From the NCBI GenBank assembly GCA_032622095.1, contig CP136061.1:200750244-200814243 (forward strand): a DNA stretch of 64,000 nt, written 5' to 3'. The stretch comes from Siphonodentalium dalli (Eukaryota > Mollusca > Scaphopoda > Gadilida > Siphonodentaliidae). A program made the translations under genes and the position numbers. How positions within the stretch are numbered: the stretch's first letter is position 1; each line of letters begins with the position of its first letter. Below the pieces are notes generated by a model, which saw nothing but the letters and a program-made list of their open reading frames with translations, searched no databases and was not told the origin of the DNA. Below, piece after piece: positions 32,525-43,385 of this stretch.

Positions 32525-32991
32525 TTACATCGCTTTACTGATTATGTTGCGATTGACTAGCTGTTACGTATTATATGCTTGTAGTAATGGGGAACCCTAC
32601 CCAATTTCGCTAGACTCAGTACATGAAGCGTCTGTGTATGATTTTAATCAGAACTAGACTCAATTAATCCTGGTCATTTTGACTGACACAATTTTAGTCT
32701 AATTGCCTAATTAGTCATTTTGACTAACCATTCCTTAGTCGTTATGACTAACTTTACCCTATAGTGTAAATGCCGAAGGTTCATGTGTGTAACTCTGGTA
32801 AGATAAATGGACGTATGTGTAGTTAACGTTTCCTTCAAGCTGGGATGTCAATATACCAAATGACAAAGAAATCACACACGAGTTACAAAGCGAAATGTTC
32901 GTATACGGACGGTCGGTTGTGTCACCGGACGAAGACGTCGACTTCATGCCCGAACCTCTGGGACGTCAGCCCATGTTAGTTGCATACTCAC

Positions 32992-33088
32992 GCGCAACAC
33001 GATCCTCCGCAACAAAAGCTAGAATCACTACAAATGCTAGCAGACGAGCCATCGTAACAAAACTTTGCCGACTCAACAAGGTTGACAC
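32992..33088 (-). CDS. Probable first coding exon of the Shisa-like gene (signal peptide)
   Basis: The ATG at 33052-33050 opens MARLLAFVVILAFVAEDRVA, a compact signal peptide: Arg3, a hydrophobic core LLAFVVILAFVA and a polar end. It is followed by a strong donor GTGAGT at 32991-32986 in phase 1. Upstream, TTATCTTTGTTTCAG at 33103-33089 is a good acceptor, so bases 33088-33053 would be the end of the 5'UTR and at least one non-coding exon should lie further upstream. Strand and order fit the transmembrane exon at 29133-29206. The extracellular cysteine-rich exon(s) needed between them (entering phase 1, leaving phase 2) were not identified. The exon could instead belong to another secreted protein. 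Confidence 0.5.
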
Positions 33089-33103
33089 CTGAAACAAAGA
33101 TAA

Positions 33104-33635
33104 AGTGCTGTGTGACAACCATTGTTAGATAATGGTAATGTTTAGGGCGGGTGGTAATTTGTATAATTTAGTCAATTATATTACTTTGGTCTTGTTCAAG
33201 GGGGGAGCTGCATTTGTTAAAGCAGAGTTGATACTCATACACTATACATGTAGTTACCTATATTTCACCTCACCCAGAAATTGCGCCTGCTGATTGGTAG
33301 AGAGCTGTATTATATATTGTGTAGCGTAATTGTATAGTTGTGTGCTAAATTTAGCACAACTTACACCAAACAAGCATGAACAAAGCAATTACTAGAGGCA
33401 ACAATCTATTGTTATGTCCACCAATTTACTAAGGCGTGTTCAAATTAAATTAAAAACATTGCTGTGAACATTGTTTTCACATGAATGACGTCAACTTGCG
33501 AAGTGGCAACATTCGGTTGAATTCACCTTGTAAAGTAGTTTCGAGTTTTCGTGCATTCAAAACAAAACCTAAATACAGCGGGTTTCGGTTTACTGAACTA
33601 GATTTTAACACATTCTTGCGATTATTATATTTCTC
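33104..33635. other. No supported feature
   Basis: Probable 5' intron or upstream region of the minus-strand gene. No promoter can be placed. Confidence 0.35.
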
Positions 33636-33639
33636 TTAA

Positions 33640-34160
33640 AGGTGGATTATCTCGTTGTAAACATGCATTATATAGATACCGGGGTATAAAATATTAGATA
33701 TGAATCGAAAACTCCTGTCCAGAAATGCTTCTATCGATTAATATTGATTTTATTTCGAATATTTTCTGGTCTAAAAAGGTGTGGTTATTTAGCTTAACGA
33801 ACAATAGTGGTTACTGTTAACAGAGACCAGAAATTTTATAGTGTAATTTCGTCACAATTAAACGTTAATTATACTCATTATCGCTTATAACTATGGAATA
33901 AAACAATACAACCAATCAATGTGGGACCTTTGACGTTTGGTACGTAGCCATAGGAACAGCCTAGTGCTCTATATCGCAATATGGTATCACCCGAATGGTC
34001 TGTTCTAAAAATAGACAAATAAACGGTCCCAATAATATATTCGAAATAAAATCAATATTAATTGATAGAAGCATTTCCGGACATGGGTCTTCAGTTCATA
34101 TTTATTATTTTATACCCACGCAACTATTTCAAATTTGTTATTTAAAGAGATAATCCATCT
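33640..34160. mobile_element. TTAA-flanked MITE of a second family with long inner inverted repeats
   Basis: TTAA lies at 33636-33639 and 34161-34164. The TIRs are AGGTGGATTATCTC and AGATGGATTATCTC. Inside, a longer inverted repeat pairs AGAAATGCTTCTATCGATTA and ATTGATTTTATTTCGAATAT (33720-33762) with the block at 34038-34080. No ORF. The target and first bases (TTAA, AGG) match the other TTAA family but the TIR sequence differs. Confidence 0.8.
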
Positions 34161-34164
34161 TTAA

Positions 34165-36567
34165 ACTGTGTACCGGTAAGTTGAAAATCATACAGTGTAT
34201 TTGTTCTCAGTAAAACGAGTTGTACATGATTTCTATTAACGTCTTATGAAGGCAATTTGAGCAGCCCAGCAGTTGGTATATGGTAGGATACGGTTGTGTG
34301 TCGTATGCATGCTACAAGTTCGAATTGTTCGGTGGAATATAATAGAGCATGGGTTGTCGTTGACTATGCGGCCACAAGGAACTATACCCGCGCAGTCAAC
34401 GATAAGACATGATATATATTTAAACAGTTACGTCATTGTGTTAACTTGGTGTCAAATATGATATGATTTAATCGAGGAAAGTGCAAATTTAATTCTGACT
34501 TAGAATAGCATTCGCTGTAAATATCGTTTGTGAGTGCTGTTGTAAATTGAAGTCCCGTTCCCATAGTCTTCTGTCGTTGTAGTCATGATCAGATCCATTG
34601 GCGGGATTTTTCGTGAAATGTATGCTGAAGGGTAGAACGTGAGGTGTCCGCGTGTGCACAAGTACTGTATTGACAAACACATTGACACACGTGTCGGTAC
34701 CACAAACATGTGATCGGTATGTGTTTATTACTCACCACCCGACCTATAATCCGAGAATTTAAAAAAACACACAATTACAAGCTTTATTCGGTCACACGCA
34801 GGGCTGTTTTGTCGTACGTGGTGGTGTTTTTATTGTATACTTAATTTCGGTTTCATGGTTGAGACCAACGTCATTTAAGTTGTGTGACGTCAATGTAATG
34901 CCTATGGAACACATGGGTCATATGGATTTGTAAATATGGAACACCAGGAACACTGTAATTCTTGGAACAATCATGTAATAAATGTCAGTATATAATCATA
35001 TACTTATCGGAAAGAATGTTGTATTATGGTCACAATGATGTATCATAATCGAAGTTCATGTTAAAGGAACGAATAGCCTTGGTTGTAGGTTATAATTTTA
35101 AATAAAATTTACGAAATTATGAAAATGTCCTCAAGAATATACTAAAAGTATAGTATAAGTATAGTATGAGTAGAACATTATCCACAAAACACATTTGTGC
35201 CAGCCGAGCGTTTGCTTATATAGCACATAAATAGTGAACAAATAAGCAAAACACTCAACACCGTGGTGATTTTGTTGTGTGATATTGCTTCACGGTGACC
35301 CAATCAACACGGAGATATTGAGTGGCGACGATTAGTGAGCGCCATAACGGTATGTTGTAAAAACATGGTCTAGTTTTAAAGCAAATTTCACTCAGTGTGA
35401 TATCCACGTTGTGGAGTGTATTGCTTATCGCACACTCTTTCCGTACTGTACTGTAACATGACATGGCCTGTGTTTACTAACACGGCGCGCGATCTTGGCA
35501 ATATAATGCTATTTATGCGACATTTATGATTGTTATAAGAACAAAATCTGGCTATATTTTAATATTATTTGTGTGTTTTTGTTTTTGGTGGTTTTAACGG
35601 ATGTGACTATTTTATCAACAATGCACGCTTACTGTATCCTTAAAATACGCACGGGGTGTGTCTGTAATTAGAAGTAACAACGCAATTTATCTACATTTGT
35701 TTATGTTCCGAAGTATAATCGGCAATTTTCAGATTTTGTTTCGCGAGTTCAAATGAGTTCGTAATCTTTTGAGATTATGTAAGCATCGTGGTAATAGTGT
35801 TTCTCCACATTGAATTAAGGCATTCATTCGGTTGACGACTCATGTGGAGTTTATTGCATAACAGATAGCATGACTCTTCTGGAATAAGCATATTAGTGTC
35901 ACAATTGCGAAATCGTATTAACGTTATTGACGATTTTAGATGAACAGGTAGCTAACGCTTAAAGAGGTAGATCATAGATGAGTACGGGAACGGGGCTTCG
36001 ACTTAAAACATCACTATAACAACTGATATATATAACGAGCTGTTTAACCAGTTCTATATTGTATGAATTATCCCATTCATAAATAAAAGTATAACTTGGA
36101 ACTACTGTATCTATTATTAATTTAGATTGGTGTTCAAGTATAACATGAAGTCGACACGAAGAAAACCAGATAATACAATGCAAAGTATGATTCATATTGA
36201 TTGGTGGGAAAGGGTCAGATAATAAATTCAACAATTGTGGTCATTTGTCGAACCTATTATTTGAAATACATGCACGTCAATGGGTATTTAGTATAGAAAC
36301 GGTTATCTCTAACGAAACTGGGACTATATTGAAGGGTAAATCTGAAAAAAACTGATTGTCACTTAACATTTGGGTGTGTGAACACTGAATCCCAGTTAAG
36401 AAACTATGTGACAACCCTTCCATTTTAAGGTGTGTTTTAGTTGTGGCATATGTACTTATCAGGCATTGGTCTGTATGTATGGTCGGGCGTGACACCTAGC
36501 TGTAGGCGTGGGCTGTACATATGTGTCTTATGCATGTCTGTGAATTTAAATGGGCTTGAGTGTATCT
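34165..36567. other. Mostly unannotatable; one degraded TTAA-element relic
   Basis: Near 35560-35656, TTTTTGGTGGTTTTAACGG, TGTGACTATTTTATCA and a final TACTGTATCC-TTAA resemble, in degraded form, the reverse-oriented end of the 8787/26134 family. The other end is unclear. No gene is seen in the remainder. Confidence 0.4.
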
Positions 36568-36670
36568 CAGCACCTTGTCGGGTGTGTATTAAGTACCTTC
36601 TCTCGGGTGTATGTCATTTACGTTCTGCCGGGTGTGTCTCGAGTACCTTCTGTCGGGTGTGTCTCAATGC
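36568..36670. repeat. Minisatellite, ~26-bp unit, four copies
   Basis: CGGGTGTGT(C/A)T...AGTACCTTCT repeats with variants (GTATGTCATTTACGTTCTGC). The 125-codon plus-strand frame over it is repeat-driven. Confidence 0.8.
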
Positions 36671-37194
36671 CAAGATGTGTATGTACTTCGATACCTTCGA
36701 TGGGCTGCTGGTTCATATACAGGGTTGGTGGTTGAGTGGGATACGTTTTCGGGAGCATATCAGTGCTTCTGTCTTGAGTGCATTAAATTTTACAGGCCAG
36801 TTAGAAGACCAGGATTGAAGTTTGTCAATATCCTGTTGTAGCATTATCACTCCAATATGAGGAGCACCGGTTAGTATAGTGACTTAACGTTTTTGTTGGA
36901 ACGGACTGACAAAAGTGCCATTTGTTTATATTATGTCAAGTTATGTGTGCCCTTTCAGAAAGTGAACTAGAAATAAGTTTCTGTTCAATATTAACCCTTG
37001 TTTACAGTGTAAATCCAAGATGGCCGCCAAATCCAATCATTATTTCACCATGACGTTCCAAGTGGTACAAAATTTAAGGCACATGCCCAATAAAGTGGTC
37101 ATTCCACCCGCCATTGTCATACTTTGAAGATAGTATCAACCCAGGCTGACCAAATTTGAAATGTATCACTTTTTTTGGACAAAAAACCTGAAAT

Positions 37195-37925
37195 TTTGTC
37201 ATAAAATCTTTCTCGTTTCAATTATTTTGGAATAATAAACGGACAATTTCTCAAAACTATTCCAGTGTAGATCACAGGTTAAGATTAAAAACATTTCGGA
37301 AATATATACTGCAAACAATTCATAAAAGATCTTGGACAAATTCGTAATCATATTTTAGAAATTTGGATTATGTTACCCCTCACCTAAAAAATCATGAATT
37401 TATTTTGTGTGATAAACATACCATAGAACATGGATGAGAATTAACAAACGACACTCGTCGATCACATTTCTAAATACTGTAATGATAATTATATACACAA
37501 TAACCAAAGTTGAAATTTACAACTTTTTCGACTAAGCATATGCAATCTTGTAAGAACAATGTTAGAACATTCTTGTCATTTCAAATATTTTGGTCGTATA
37601 AATGGTCATTTACTCATAGGATATTTGCGATAGTTCACAATATTTGGTTTTATGTTTTTGACATATATACTGAAAACAATTATACATTTTATGTGGCTAA
37701 TATCATATTAGTAATATGTAACATTTCAGAAAATTTGGTTTGTTACCCCTCACCCCAAAAGTCTCGAAAATGTGACTTTGTTGTAAGGATTCAATAAACC
37801 TTTAGTTAAATCTTATAAAGTGAGTCTGTCGATCGTAATTCGTCATATATGATTTGTAACAACCTCATTGTCAGAATACTGTTGAAATTTACAATTGTAG
37901 CCTAATAACAATTATATTTGATAAT
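37195..37925. repeat. Degenerate ~360-bp tandem units inside the palindrome arm
   Basis: TTTCAATTATTTTGGAATAATAAACGGACAATTTCTC (broken here into its recurring words TTTCAA, ATTTT, GGACAATTTCTCAA) recurs near 37214, 37578 and 37922. GTTACCCCTCACC recurs near 37373 and 37742. The right arm carries the same periodicity inverted (near 45625 and 45980). Confidence 0.7.
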
Positions 37926-38354
37926 TTCAAATATTTTCAACCAATATGAGGACAATTTCTCAACATTTCCCAAGATAATATAAAATATGCGGTCTTAAAA
38001 GTTTCGAAAATGAATGTCGAATACAACACATTTAAAGGCTTATACATGTCATGTCATGGTGAAATAGAATAACATAAAAAGAAATCTATTATACCATCAC
38101 TAGATATATTTGAAGGTATTGACCCAATATCATTGACTTATGTAATCTAGCATACAAGAGGGGTGTATATATAGACATTTATTTCAGATCAAAACTTGAA
38201 ATTGTCCATCAATAATACACATAACATAAATATGGCCTATCTTTGTTTATACTGTGTTCTTAAATTAATGTCTGTTATGTTATATCAGTATACAGTTCAC
38301 AGTCTAATCATATCAGCCAAAATATAGCAACTCATAGATTGTCATGTTATAGAA

Positions 38355-38911
38355 TAGAAGAATAGAATAATCAATATTAAAGTGACATGTGTTACAAGCA
38401 TATAATAAATTCATCACATACAGGTGATAGAATATAAGTATATATATAACATTTCAATATAACACCCGGCCATCGAGGCCTAGATGTCACTATGAGGATG
38501 GAATATTTTTCTATGCTGATTGCGCAGCTAGAGTGGAAATCATCCACTCTTTATTGACAAAACTTGTTGTCTGACTTTGTAACATTTAAACAGGTATTTG
38601 CCAAAAGTGATGTGAAGTCTGTCAACAAGGATAATCAGAAGTTGATTTTCAGTAAGGTTATTTATGCGACCATAAGCGCGTTTAACTGTACACATAAACT
38701 CGTTTCGCAATTTAGAGTATGCTGGACATTTGAATACAAAATGCATTTCATCTTCAACATCACCCGAGTTGCATACGATGCAATATCGTTCATCTGCGCT
38801 TGTATTTCTATTGCGACCAGTTTCAATGGCTAGTGGTAACACGCCACATCTGAATTGAGCAAAGATTGAGCGTTCAGATTTACTTAAAGTACTATTCACA
38901 TAGGGTTCAAA
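38355..38911 (-). pseudogene. Non-LTR retrotransposon 3' end in the left palindrome arm
   Basis: The minus-strand frame 38899-38540 encodes STLSKSERSIFAQFRCGVLP, LAIETGR, then YCIVCNSGDVEDEMHFVFKC (C-x2-C...H-x4-C) and AYSKLRNEF: the very end of a LINE ORF2. The reading upstream continues as HRFEPYVNST to about 38911, where it stops abruptly. Compared with the right arm (CATAACACTATGAGTTGC... continuing straight to the ACCGGTG block near 40383), this segment is an insertion into the left arm only. Confidence 0.8.
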
Positions 38912-39447
38912 CCGGTGCCTGTGTTTATACGTTGAACAAATGTTTTAGGCATTCTTAATATCACAATTACATATACATAACTAAGTGCATGGTAAATCAG
39001 CTTTTGCACATTTGCATCAGTTACAAGTTTGGGATTTGCAACAACACTTAATGAGTTCTGAACACACAGCTACAGCTTGTCATGACAAGTGTACTTTCCT
39101 GGTAGACGGATCGTTTCATATGCTGTATTAGAGCCCCTTGTGTCGGCGGAAGACCTTCTATTGGACGACAAGTTTTGGAGAAGAATTCACTTCGTGCTCG
39201 TTAATCAGGAGATTTTGACAACCTTTACTATACGTAATGATAATGAAACGTTTGAGTTCTTTGAAAATATCTGAGGACGAATCTAATTGTATAAAAAGTT
39301 GATTCCCCAATAGAAGAAATGTATCTGTGGGATAACGCGGGATAATTTTGTAATCCAGAAACGTGTTTTGCCCTTTCCATGTAAGAAGGAAGTGGTATCA
39401 CAACCAGATATTGAACACAAAATTTGTACGTAAGGGTTAGAGCACAA

Positions 39448-39510
39448 GAATTGTTCTTTACCAGAATAAATCGAGTCGAAGACGAGATTTATTCTGGTAT
39501 AGAACTATTC
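39448..39510. repeat. Hairpin in the palindrome spacer
   Basis: GAATTGTTCTTTACCAGAAT and AAATCGAGTC pair with GACGAGATTT and ATTCTGGTATAGAACTATTC. The loop is GAA or similar. Further out, TTAGAGCACAA (39437) and TTAGAGCACAATCG (39528) are direct copies, and the block near 39840-39875 (GGGATTGTGCTCTAAAG) is their inverse. Confidence 0.8.
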
Positions 39511-40882
39511 GCGTGGTCTGATCGACTTAGAGCACAATCGATCCCACATAATGCATTCAACTTAAAATGTGCAATTGAGCGTGTTTTGACCACGATGCAC
39601 AACCAGTGCGCTGGCCGCGATTGGACACAATAGCCGGTTAGCAACGCCCAACAACGAGATTAACATGAACTAATCGCCGTTGAATGTGAATAGATATGTC
39701 CAAAACAACACGGACTGGCCCCAATTTGAAGCGCCCGTGCGATTTGTCTGTTATGAGTTGCGTGTGCCTAACAATGGGATAATCACTGAATTATTCCTTC
39801 GCCAGCCTTGGGAATTGGTGTGCTTTACCAAAAATCAGGGAACGATTGTAACAATGGGATTGTGCTCTAAAGATAAACAGTTGTCGACGACCAGAGCGTA
39901 AAATGAGCTGTTGACATGGTAAAATGTTTCCGTTTTGACTGTTCCTAGATAACTCCACATATCAGCAGCACTGGACAGCATCGGTAAACTTTGAAAACTG
40001 ACCGAGGAGAATTACCAGGACATCTGTGTCAACAGTCCGATTATGGATTGCTGTCAGCCCACACAAAAGCGCATGAATAATGTGCGGCATAAAACTAGCC
40101 GTCAACCAGGCAGGATTGTGGTAGACTTGTCATGAAATAGCAATTCCAATACCTGAACCGTGTGAATGGGGATGGACAGTTGCAGACATTGGGTGTAAAC
40201 CATTGTGGACTACATTACCAGATGCTGCATATGTGTGTTCAGAACTCATTAAGTGTTGTTGAAAATCCCAAACTTGTAACAGTTGCAAATGTGCAAAAGC
40301 TGATTTACCACGCACATATTTATGTATATGTAATTGTGATATTAAGAATGCCTAAAATATTTGTCCAACATATAAACACAGTCACCGGTGATTATAACAT
40401 AACACTATGAGTTGCTATCAATCGGCTGCTATGATCAGACTGTGAACATAATAGTTATATAACATAACAAAAATGAATTTAAGAACACAGTATAAACACA
40501 GATAGGCCATCTTTATGTCATGCGTATCAACGATGGACAGAATAAAGTTGTGATCTGAAATACATGTCTATATCTACACCCCTCTTGTATGCTAGATTGT
40601 ACAAGTCAATGATATTGGGTCAATACCTTCAAATATATCTATTGATGGCATAATAGATTTTTTGAATTTGATTCTATTTCACCATGACATGACATGTATA
40701 CACCTTTACAAGTGTTGTATTCGACATTCAGTTTCTAAAATTTTAAGACCTCATATAGTATATTATCTTGGTAAATGTTTGAGAAATTGCCCTTATATTG
40801 GTTGAAAATATTTGAAATGATGGGTATTTTACCATCAAGTTGTCATTATCATGGAAATTAACATGGAAAAATGAAATTTCAT

Positions 40883-41687
40883 TTCAAAAACAATTAAAGA
40901 AGTTATAGACAATAGCGGCCAACACATCTCTGAACCCACTGGCATTATTGAATTCACCAAAAACTTTTACACAGAGTTGTACACCGAAAAGCCTTCGTCG
41001 GCCAATCACGATACAAAAAAAATTCCACATCACATTAGAGTTACCCCGCTTACCCCACATCAAAAATCGTCTATTGAAGGCGAATTATCTCTCGCAGAAC
41101 TAAGTGAAGCTCTTAGAAACATGAAAAACGGAAAATCACCTGGTCCCAACGGGTGTACGATCGAATTTTATAAACTATTTTGGCTAGTAATAGGTCCATA
41201 CATATTAGAATCAACGAATCATTGTTTTCAAAAAGGCGAACTGTCCATAATGCAGAAACAAGGAGTTATAACCATGATCCCCTAAAAAAGACAAAGACAT
41301 GAAATACCTAAAGAACTGGCGCCCAATTACAATACTGAATGTTTCTTACAAACTGGCATCCGCTTGTATTGCTAGCCGCATGAAGAAAACAATCCCTTTC
41401 ATTATAAACGTAGATCAGTCAGGGTTTATCCCGGGCCGTTTCATCGGTGACAGTACACGCATAATATATGATATTTTATATGAAACGGACAAACGGAACA
41501 TGTCTGGTGTGCTTCTACTTATTGATTTCGAGAAAGCATTTGATACGGTCTCCTGGTCTTTCATCGAAAAATGCTTAGAAAAATTTAATTACGGAGAAAC
41601 GATCAAAAAGGTGGATACAAACATTTTACAATGATATTCAATCAGCCGTTTTAGTTAATGGCAATTTGTCTTCATGTTTCAAGCCAT
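40883..41687 (+). pseudogene. LINE ORF2, reverse transcriptase N-terminal half
   Basis: Read in two frames with a shift near 41287. Recognisable pieces are EPTGIIEFTKNFYTELYTEK, ALRNMKNGKSPGPNGCTIEF (the KSPGxDG-type motif, here with Asn for Asp), LKNWRPITILNVSYKLASAC, VDQSGFIPGRFIGD, and LLLIDFEKAFDTVSWSFIEK (motif A, catalytic Asp in DFEKAFD). The last codons before the transposon give AVLVNGNLSSCFKPSRG, which resumes in frame with CRQGDPLSP after it. The missing catalytic-region Asp and the frameshift mark a dead copy. Confidence 0.9.
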
Positions 41688-41695
41688 CCAGAGGC

Positions 41696-43385
41696 ACAGG
41701 TCCCCAGAACAAAAATTGACCCCACCCCCAATAATACTTAATCCTATAGAGGTGCTTCGTTATTATCTGGTAAAATGCTATGTAACTAATACATGTACTG
41801 TTATGGCTTAATTTTGATGGGGTATCTTTTATTGATTTATGGCGATATCGTGTGGTTGCGGATAGATATGAGTTCGTATCAAATTCGAGTTTCATTTGTA
41901 AACATTAATCCTTTGTGTACTCAATATTCATTGACGCAATGTTCTCTTCAGAAATGTTCGGATAAAAATTCAATAAGTTGTTCTTTGAACTTTACCTGAA
42001 CATCTCTCTCGAAAAAATAGACCATTCCAATGCACATGCATATTGTTGTAACAGACGGGATAATCGAGTTAGTAAAGAAAAGGTTAATAGAATAACCCAG
42101 TTCATCCCAACACGGCAGATAGTACGGATAGGTTAGATGTGAAACTGGACCAGAACTCCACATCTCTAGGGATTAACAATGTTGATAATTCAACATGCAT
42201 TCTTGGTTTTAAATTAGTTCTTTGCGTGGCACTTGTCAAGTTTCTCCAATAAGCATAAGCAAACCTACAGTATTGATCACGAATCGAATAGCAATAATGA
42301 CGTTTCATCTATAATTCATCAGATTTTAAATCCAGTTACACCACGGTTCACTAACTACAGTAGTGCACATACGCGGTTCAATATACATGTTTCTCTATGC
42401 GTTTCAGTGTGAATTAACCCTCTCTATACTCGATATGCATTGAGAATACTCTGAGTAAATGTTGAGATGATAAGTTAAACACACTTTACTTGTATTATCA
42501 TCTGCACACCTGCACTTGTATTACCTTTTAATCCGCCTGTCGTCTGCTCAGTTTTTATGAACTCCCCACCGAATGAATACTACAGTGTGTATAGACAATT
42601 TCAATGTATGCTTTTATAACTGGGTGGGCGAATTCTTTCTGTAAACAAAGGGTTAATATTTCAATGCTATTTCACTACATCGGTGCTGTATATAACGAAG
42701 AAGTAGTGTATACTACTCTATATACGTTCTAAATATTTATGGAGTTATATTTCTGTCCATATGTATGTTTTCAAATCGGCATTCGTGTTAATTCAGTCTT
42801 TGTGTATTTATTTAACTATATATTGTGTTGGGTATGAACTATAGAGAGTACACATAATGCGCCCGAACACCAATGGCTGCCTTTGGAAAAATTCACTTTC
42901 CTTCCGGGTTTATGAAACTGAATTTTTCAATAAATACGAGAGATACGATGCCGTGATGTAGCGTGATTGGTTTGGGTGGGCCAGTAAACAATTCCGCTGC
43001 TAATGATGTATAATATATATATTCTACTAACCGTTGATTGTGTTTTTGAGGCCCAAGTCGGTGTAAAAATCGCACTTTTTTACCGAGTTTAGCGGACATC
43101 ATGTCGAACGAGTGAAATTTTACAGTCGGTTTGCGTCAGACCTGTGCTCATAACCAGAGTTTTTCTTAACAATTTTTTACAGGGGATGCATCAAATTGAA
43201 GAGTAATAAGATATCTTTCTAACTATATATGAGGCATTTATGTTACAAAAATTATTTTGGTGTATTTTAACCTGATTGTAGACATTGTAAAAATAATAAA
43301 AAATTAGGCCGGGCCAAGTTGGATACCTTTCCATAGGATTAAGTATTATTGGGGTGGGGTCAATTTTTGTTCTGGGGACCTGTGT
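41696..43385. mobile_element. 1.69-kb DNA transposon with ~50-bp TIRs inside the LINE (hAT-like, non-autonomous)
   Basis: The terminal inverted repeats start ACAGGTCCCCAGAAC on the left and, reversed, ACACAGGTCCCCAGAAC on the right. They match for about 50 bp through AAATTGACCCCACCCC and ATACTTAATCCTAT. An 8-bp direct repeat CCAGAGGC flanks the element (41688-41695 and 43386-43393). Removing the element plus one repeat restores the LINE frame SRG|CRQGDPL. An 8-bp duplication and CAG-like ends are hAT features. The interior (41750-43330) has no recognisable transposase, so it is non-autonomous. Confidence 0.88.

Larger units (their letters stand above)
30607..32707. repeat. Recent tandem duplication, ~1,054-bp unit
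   Basis: TCAATGCTTAAGCCGG starts at 30607 and again at 31661. The two units differ by only a few substitutions and small A-run indels across about 1 kb, including identical GACGTAAGACAAGACGG and CTTGAGGCGGGCGC blocks. Each unit contains a short plus-strand frame (31347-31562; 32403-32657). The first ends early because of a single change (TAA at 31560-31562 versus TCA). These frames look hydrophobic but have no recognisable family and are not called as genes. Confidence 0.95.

Noticed and set aside
32759-32947. Minus-strand frame directly after the signal-peptide exon as the next coding exon
   Set aside because: The donor at 32991-32986 is strong, the frame has few cysteines, and the only nearby acceptor (after CATCCCAG) enters a stop in the required phase.
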